Below, piece by piece: positions 57,844-64,000 of a DNA stretch of 64,000 nt. Below the pieces are notes generated by a model. It made no database searches and was not told the origin of the DNA. It saw nothing but the letters and a program-made list of their open reading frames with translations. Each line of letters starts with the position of its first letter. The stretch's first letter is position 1. Position numbers and translations under genes: made by a program. This DNA comes from Pholiota molesta (taxonomy: Eukaryota; Basidiomycota; Agaricomycetes; Agaricales; Strophariaceae), in NCBI GenBank assembly GCA_014925825.1, contig JACGCK010000185.1, positions 23,655-87,654 on the forward strand, written 5' to 3'.

Positions 57844-60036
57844 CTATTCGGTGATCCCGAAGTATCTTGGTCCCAAGACACTAAGGATAGCATATTTATC
57901 ATGCTCTATTCTCATCTTCTTCAATGGCCCAACATCGCTATGCCAGCGGTCATGCAGCTCCTCCACATTGATGTTATCCGGATAGAATCCTTCGTCATGC
58001 TTTACTGCCCAGTCAAAGTCAATGATGCTCACTGTGACTGCTTGTGGGTTGGAATCATCCACCATTATGTTCACATCCCGCAGGTCACCGTGGACAAGCT
58101 TCTTGTGTTCAAGCAAAGCTAATGCTTCCTTCAGACGGTCGAAGACCAAACGCCCGTTCAAAGCACTCAAATCGTCCCCTAGAAAGCTATTCAAGGGACG
58201 CCCTTTAACACGTTCCATGACAACAACAATCAAGTTTCCAATGACAGGCTTGCATAAAAGGAGCCGTGGTGCAAGCATTCCTTCAGCGAGACAGTGGTGG
58301 GCTGCCTGGCCGTATCGCTTCACGACCTTGACAACGAGTTGAGCAGAGCTGTCGTCTGCGTTAAGCTGCTCTGCAAGGAAGAGATTGTGGCGCATGTCAG
58401 CTGGCCCCGGTTGAGGCTTTTGGCGCATTTCGTCATTGTATCGATCTAGACGGCCAACAATCCTGAGGCCTGGAAACGCGGACGAAGCTTCCAATGCGCC
58501 CTGCAGAACCAATGGCTTAGAAGACTCCGAAGGTTCGAGCGTCGGCGAAGGAAAAAAATACGAGGGCATCCTTTTTGCTGCGAGCTTGGAGTAATACACA
58601 TCGAGCTGAGCAGAACATGCTTTTAGGGCCTCAGCTACGCGTGATAGTTTTTGCTGCAGCTCGCTGCGAAACATGTTGTCTTGTATATCAAAGCTGAGGA
58701 TTTGATTCACGACGACCGTTTCGAGGCATACTGCGATGGAGATTTCGAGCTTGTGTCCGTTGAGAGCAACCAATATCTTCGGAAAATATGTCGATTCGAA
58801 ATAGTTCTTGTCCTGTCTCCGCCAAGTAAACGTTAACTTTCCAGAGGCATAGAGCAAATTAAACCCATACTTTGAATCCATACACCTCTTCCGCAAAACC
58901 TTTTGTCATTTGGGACAGGGCATCACCTTGGTATGCGCTGCTCTTCACTCCAAGGATGACCCTCGTTATTTTTGGGAAGCCGTTGTCAGTTTTGATCATC
59001 GTAACGTAGGCGCCGTCCAACGTTGTAGTAGACACATTCCCATGGACACTCAGAGTTTTGTTCCTGCCCATCCTTGCAAGTGAATACTCCAGCTCGAAGT
59101 TTTCCCCAAAAATTGCCCGCAAGAAACGCCTCGAGGCTTCCATCCTTGCATCTTTGCTCCGATAATCTTTCAATCGCGACGGTGATGAACTGGTCAGCAG
59201 CCGCACGGAAGGTCAATTCGTCGGGGAAAAGCTGCCTGGCTTTGTCGGAGCCGAAGGCGACACCAAGGTTCTCTAACCTGTACTGAAGCAATGCCAGTTC
59301 TGATCGAAGAGCGCAACAGGAAGCGCGTACCGGTTTGCAGGACGATCCATGAGCGCGTATGCGCGCAAATTCATTCCCTGGTCTTCCGAAGTCTCCGACA
59401 GAGGACCCCGTTTATGATTGCCGAGCAAGTTCTTACAGCCTAAAAATGTGGATCAGAAGGATGGTAGGAAATGAGATACTAGAACGGCTGCGGACGAAAA
59501 ATCATTCCCGGCTCCAGGGCCCTTTTATTCCTGTCGGTTCCCACTGCTGAATAACGTCAAAAGGAATATTTATGCGACGCAGTTGATGTCAACTCACTTG
59601 CTGTAACCTGTAGCACCACAATCGCCGAGATAAGATACTGATCCTCATGGTTGAACTCGTTTCGAATTTTGGCATATCCGTCAACAAATTTGACATATTC
59701 ATTGGCTAGCTCGACTGTCTTTGCCTCTGCAATTCGGTCGCGGATATGTCGAAGGATTGGAGCGAGCGAGAGGGACTCTCTTCTTCCGTGTCCCAGCGCG
59801 GTTTCCGAAGCGTTTACGTGGTCGATCGTTTCTGGTGGCACTGGCTTGATGATCTTCAGAACCTTGAAAAGATCATGATCATAAGCCTGCAACGACGGTA
59901 TGGCCTCCTTCATTTTGACAACCAAATCGTCAACCACTCCCGTTCGCAGCAGAGTGGCGGCAAAGGATACGTTCGACTTTGGTGTAAAGTCGGTGTCATC
60001 GATAACAACATATCTGAGCCTGAGAAGCTCGCCCAT
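57844..60036 (-). pseudogene. Inverted copy (C2) of the Crinkler-like/kinase gene, frameshifted
   Basis: The exon structure mirrors C1: exon 1 60036-59598, exon 2 from 59439 to about 58870, exon 3 to 57844. Exon 1 (MGELLRLRYVVIDDTDFTP) and the kinase exon (HGDLRDVNIMV, SIIDFDW) are open. In exon 2, one T is missing near 59298 (GAACTGGCAT against GAACTTGGCAT in C1). This shifts the frame and meets a TAG about 15 nt later. One extra A near 59170 (TTGAAAGATT against TTGAAGATT) restores the original frame. Between the two changes the protein is not readable. A sequencing error at both places is the alternative. The kinase exon remains highly similar to C1, so decay is recent. Confidence 0.75.
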
Positions 60037-60403
60037 CCTGATTGAAGCAGAGCAAGTGAGCAGACGAGATGAGACGAGATGAGATATGTATGTGAAGACA
60101 GACTAGGCGAGGCTGGTGGATGCCGTTGATTGGAGACGAAGAAAGCTGAACGTAACGTTGAACGTTGAACGTTTGAACTTCAACGTCGTTGATGGCTTAC
60201 GGAGAAGCCCCTATTATTGTGGGAGTCATTCTGATTCGCTCAGTACCACAACCACCAAACAACCACGGCAGTACTCCTCTCGCCTCAAGTGTTTGGCTCC
60301 TAGAACCGATCTGACGGTAATGCCAGTGACGGTGAACATTTAGATGCTCACCTACGCTCAACGCTGCCTAGGTTTACCTCAATCATACTCTGCACCATAG
60401 AGC
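60037..60403. other. Upstream region of the inverted copy
   Basis: Pyrimidine-rich promoter sequence (read on the minus strand) lies at 60060-60090, as in C1. Then come short AACGTTGAACGTTGAACG repeats at about 60152-60172. I see no gene. Confidence 0.4.
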
Positions 60404-60520
60404 AGTTTTGTGGTTGGAATCCGACTCACCTATAATGATATTATGGCTTGTTTCTTTATACCGTTCGATAAATTGTTGGCCTACGCAACATGTGGTCAAG
60501 ATGGAAGGCGACCTCGAGGC
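60404..60520 (+). pseudogene. Fragment of kinase K 3' end
   Basis: GTTTTGTGGTTGGAATCCGA, followed by a CATCTATAG-like end, matches the last codons of K1 and K2 (FCGWNPIHL stop) and some 3' flank (TATACCGTTCG). The rest of the kinase is absent, so this is a third, truncated trace of the kinase unit. Confidence 0.6.
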
Positions 60521-60864
60521 GGGTACCTATTAATAGAAGCCAAATAGAAGCCTCATTGCGGCCATCGCTGAAGAATATGAGAGTGTACAATAATCTGTAT
60601 GAGCCACATAGCACATAGACTACGACATAAATTTATTCCTACTAGAGTTGTCGTTTACAACGCAAGGGAGTTACTGACGTTGAATCCAACACCTAATAAA
60701 ATTATGTTCACCTCTTATGATAGAAGATATTCTTATAACAATCTTATAACATGTGTAGTAGTATCTCCTAGTGTCACACACAGCATCGATTTCTCCCTGG
60801 CAGACGAGGCTGTGATTAGCTGCGCCATATTCATAATCGAGCTACTGGGGACATAAGGCCCACG

Positions 60865-60872
60865 TATATAAG
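60865..60872 (+). promoter_or_regulatory. TATA box of the membrane-protein gene
   Basis: TATATAAG lies 80 bp upstream of the ATG at 60946. Confidence 0.55.
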
Positions 60873-60945
60873 AGCTTATTCATTTTGACGACTACATCCT
60901 GATCCATCTGCTACTATCGACACCTCCAGGAACGTTCTCGCCGAC

Positions 60946-62576
60946 ATGATCATAATCCTATTCGTCTTCGCGCTAATTCGAACCCTTCACGGTGTTCCTC
61001 TTTCTTCGCCATCGGAAGACCCCGACGGGTTGCTCGTCCTCCACATCCGGGACACCCAGGTCCACTTCGGCCAGCGCGGCGTGAACACCATCCTCATCAG
61101 CTGCTTCGCCACGATCTTCGCGTGCACCTGGTCCGCCGTGCACCCGAACATCCCTGCGCCGACGGACTGCTGGTGGACGCGCGTGAAGCGCCAGGCCACG
61201 ACGATGGTGTACGCGCTGCTCGCACCGGAGGTCATCACGGCGTGGGCGATGATGCAGCGGCTGGCGGCGCGCGAGAACGCGAGAGAGTACAATGCGAGTT
61301 TGGCACACTGTGCGTCAGGCAAGCTCGCAAAAGCGCAGATGGATAGATAGCTTATCACAGAGTCCGAGCAGGTCTCAATAATTCGGAACACGCACTGCCC
61401 GATCGAAAATCAGGCTCTGTCCTTGACGCAATAAGAGGGCTGTTTTACGACTCGGAGTTGCCGCCTGCCTTGGAGGAGAGTAAGGGGCATCAATGGACGC
61501 TGACGCACGGATTCTTCCTCCAAATGGGGGGCTTTCTGCTGAGCGAAGACGGGAGACCGACGCAGATACTCGCTGGCGAGAGCGCGCGGGACCAAGAGAG
61601 CAGGATCATATGGAATATCCAGAACGGGCGCATCGATCCCCCACGACTCACGGAAGAGGACATCAAAGACCGGAGCAAGGGCGATGCCATTTCAAAGACC
61701 TTTATCATATTGCAGACGACCTGGTTTATCGTGCAATGCATCGCACGATGGTCGCAACGCCTGCCGGTCACGGAGCTGGAAGTGGTAACGCTGGGATTCG
61801 CGTTGTTGAACGGGATCACGTATGGACTTTGGTGGAACAAGCCTCAGAATGTCGGACGACCGGTGCTTCTTGAGATAAAAAAACTGCGCAAAGCCTCGCT
61901 TGAGGTTCCCATCAAACCTAGCAATACTACCAACGACCTGGGAGCGAAAGATCCGAAGAACTTGGATGAAGATGCGGAGACCTCAGATACGGGATGCGAG
62001 CGAACATTACCCCAACCCAACATTCGCAAGGAAAGCTGGCTGCGACGCAAACTATGCAAAGAAACCGAGGAGCGCGCCTCCGCGCCCTGGACGCTTCTAT
62101 GGCGCGTCCCAATCCGGTTACTAGTGGCGTCAATCCGCCCTTTGAACAAAATGACGGGCGATTTCAATTCACAGTATATGGCCGGCAGCCTGCGGGTGGG
62201 CATGTTCTACACCGCCTTCGACGGCAACGCACGGGTGGACGAAGCGATGATGGCCACTGCCGCCATTGGGACGCTCTTCGGCGTGGTGCATCTCGTCCCG
62301 AGCTGGTTTCTCGCCTTCGCGTCGCCGCAAGAGAAGTGGCTTTGGCGCGTTTCTGCGATCGTCATAACTGTCGAGCCTATATCTATGGGGTGCTGGTGTT
62401 ATTTTATGCCTGTAGGGGGAGTGTCTTTGCATGGCATTATCGGCGTGTGCATTGCGGGCCCTTGTTATATCATTTCGCGCATCATACTGCTTACGCTCTC
62501 GCTCACTTCCCTACGCTCACTCCCGTCAGGAGCTCTTCAGACCATTGAATGGACTACATTTATCCCCCACTTATAG
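60946..62576 (+). CDS. Multi-pass membrane protein of a mushroom-specific family
   Basis: Two exons (60946-61297, 61438-62576) give 496 residues. The splice (GCG A|GTTTGG to AAGAG|GG) keeps frame but is the weakest point. Family landmarks are GVNTILISCFATIFACTWSA followed by VHPNIP, TMVYALLAPEVITAWAM, WTLTHGFFLQMGGFLL, KGDAISKTFIILQTTWFIVQ then CIARW, TELEVVTLGFALLNGITYGL followed by WWNKP, and three or more further hydrophobic helices near the C-terminus (VSAIVITVEPISMGCWCYF). This uncharacterised multi-helix family is abundant in Agaricomycetes. A signal-like hydrophobic start (IIILFVFALIRTL) is present. Exon 1 is strongly GC-rich from 61020 to 61280. The function is unknown. Confidence 0.75.
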
Positions 62577-62821
62577 ACACTCTGGAGGAATCGGGCTTTT
62601 GTTGGCGGCAAGGACGAAATATTAGTTGGATTATTTCATGTGTTTTGTAATAAAGCCTAAGAGCTCTACAATATACCTTAAACAGCAAATGAGCATAACA
62701 AATAATTGTGGTCAAAAAAAAAATCTCCAACTCACCTTTCGCCATAGCGCACCATAGAATGAGGTCTTCCGTGTCTATAACTCAAGCACCCATAAACGCC
62801 CCCCTCCTCGTCCCCACCACC

Positions 62822-63240
62822 TTATACCCGCGGCGCCTTCCGCGCCTGCCTCTGCTGGCCCGCCGTCATCACCATATGCGTCGGCACGTTCTCGACCTCC
62901 ACCAATTCCTTCACGCGCAGGATCTTGCCCGCGACCTCGGGCCCGTGCGGGTGGTACACGGTCTGGTGGCGGCGGTGGAAGCCGAGGGCGAGGAGCGTGC
63001 CCTTGATCTTGTCCCCCATCGAGATGCCGGAGCGGCGGAGGGTGATTTTGAAGTGGGTGAGGGGGGGCGGCGTGTGCAGGGTGGGTTCGGCGGCAGCGGT
63101 GGGAGGTGCGGGGGCAGAGGAGGAGGAAGACGTGGAGGCTTCTGGGGCGGTTGTCAGTGTGCGCGCGTGGACGTTGCTGAACGCGAAATGGGTCGCAGGT
63201 TGGCGCGTAGGTGCGTCCGGCAAAATATGGAGGTGCTCAT
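62822..63240 (-). CDS. Mitochondrial ribosomal protein uL30m (L30/MRPL33 type), N-terminus out of frame
   Basis: The conserved part, read from about 63060 down to TAA at 62822, is THFKITLRRSGISMGDKIKG, then LGFHRRHQTVYHPHGPEVAG and KILRVKELVEVENVP. This matches ribosomal L30 of the mitochondrial large subunit. The only good start is ATG at 63240 after a likely 5' untranslated intron (63337-63269). It reads MSTSIFCRTHLRANLRPISR then SATSTRAH, a convincing import signal, but it is in another frame (17 nt offset) and stops near 63155. No GT-AG intron rescues it. A single-base indel in the assembly or a true frameshift is needed. Confidence 0.65.
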
Positions 63241-64000
63241 GGTCGTGTTTACACGGAAACTGTAGTACCTAAAAGTCAATGACACAGTTTCTATTAGAAT
63301 CTAATGCGTTTTGAGGGTGCTAGGATTGGTCACTTACCTGTGAGCAAGCCCGCGAAGAAGTTGAAGTCTGAAGAAAGCAGAACTGGAAAGCGAACAGGCG
63401 CGTACAGAAACTGTGTTTGGCTCGAGTGGCGACGGCGTTGAAAGTAAATAGGTCCTGCTACATGTGGAAATCAAATTGAGACCCCGAAAGCTGCTGCGCC
63501 CCGACGGTCCGGAGAACTTGACCCGCTTTTGTATCCTTAGCACGCCCACTTTTACTTACTTTGGATTCTGGAAAGGCATTTAGATCAATAGAAACATAGG
63601 AATACACACGCTAGCTCATTCTGTTCCATATTCCATCAAGCTTTTCTGAGCATTTTGGATGATACTTTCTCATGACCTTCGAATTGACCACGATCAAATT
63701 GATCTGCATTCTACTCATTGACACCCATTCATGTTATGTAGGCAATGTTATAGTTCCATAAAATTTGCATAGTCTTCGTGTGGCGATTTGTTAGCTGGCT
63801 ATGTCAAAAGTTAGGCTAAGGCGACACGGAACTAGCATAGGTGCTGGCGGGGTCCTGGAAAACCTCGGAGTTAGTGGTGTCGTCACGCGGAGGGGACACG
63901 TCGACCACGGCGTCGCTTCTTTTTATAAGATACCACTGTAACTCTGGCAGGCCAATCCCTTACACCCCTTCCGCTGTAGGCCCTGTGCCTCCATTCTCCT
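63241..64000. other. Upstream region of the uL30m gene and window end
   Basis: A probable untranslated intron lies at 63269-63337 (minus strand, GTAAGTG donor and CTTTTAG acceptor). The remaining 660 bp hold no supported gene. TTTTTATAAGA near 63920 resembles a TATA element for a gene beyond the window. Confidence 0.4.

Overview
The window looks like nuclear DNA of an agaricomycete (mushroom-forming) basidiomycete. Genes are split by many introns of about 50-65 nt with ordinary GT-AG ends. The gene content is also typical: a KDZ-type transposase, leucine-rich F-box proteins, a macrofage-activating-glycoprotein-like secreted protein, Crinkler-like kinases and a multi-pass membrane protein of a mushroom-specific family. 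Exon structures were built by hand from splice signals and reading-frame continuity. Total lengths divide by three in all models called intact.

Left part (1-14.1 kb): the C-terminal part of a KDZ-like transposase gene, then six orphan or poorly known genes (1848-3307, 3860-4641 minus, 6439-7113 minus, 7592-9769, 10227-11030, 12330-12719). Interleaved with them are four arrays of one repeat family. The unit is a 22-nt palindrome, ATCCAGTG-N6-CACTGGAT, spaced by 16 nt, which gives a strict 38-nt phase. The arrays lie at 1488-1770, 9920-10131, 11461-11682 and 13027-14130. This CRISPR-like layout in a fungal nuclear genome is the most unusual signal in the window. From 14.1 to 17.6 kb I see no supportable gene.

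Housekeeping block (17.6-40.8 kb): a Maf-type nucleotide pyrophosphatase; HUS1 of the 9-1-1 checkpoint clamp; an endonuclease/exonuclease/phosphatase-fold protein convergent with HUS1; an F-box protein divergent from it; a second F-box/leucine-rich protein; a 26-exon formamidase with a 6-nt micro-exon; a TPR protein; a secreted ricin-B lectin fused to a macrofage-activating-glycoprotein-like domain; and a TBC-domain Rab-GAP.

Right part (41-64 kb): a duplicated kinase cluster. A Crinkler-like/kinase fusion gene (41245-43434) has an inverted, frameshifted copy at 57844-60036. Between them lie a GC-rich low-complexity block (43.74-45.66 kb), SDH3 (46841-47894) and two tandem copies of a module of about 4.5-5 kb. 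Each module holds an orphan gene and a divergently transcribed protein kinase (49598-50890 with 51590-52945; 54217-55469 with 56216-57565). Comparing the two modules reveals a 350-bp MITE-like insertion that supplies the stop codon and last residues of one orphan gene. A 3' kinase fragment remains near 60.4 kb. The window ends with a membrane-protein gene and a mitochondrial ribosomal protein gene (uL30m) whose N-terminus is out of frame with its conserved domain.
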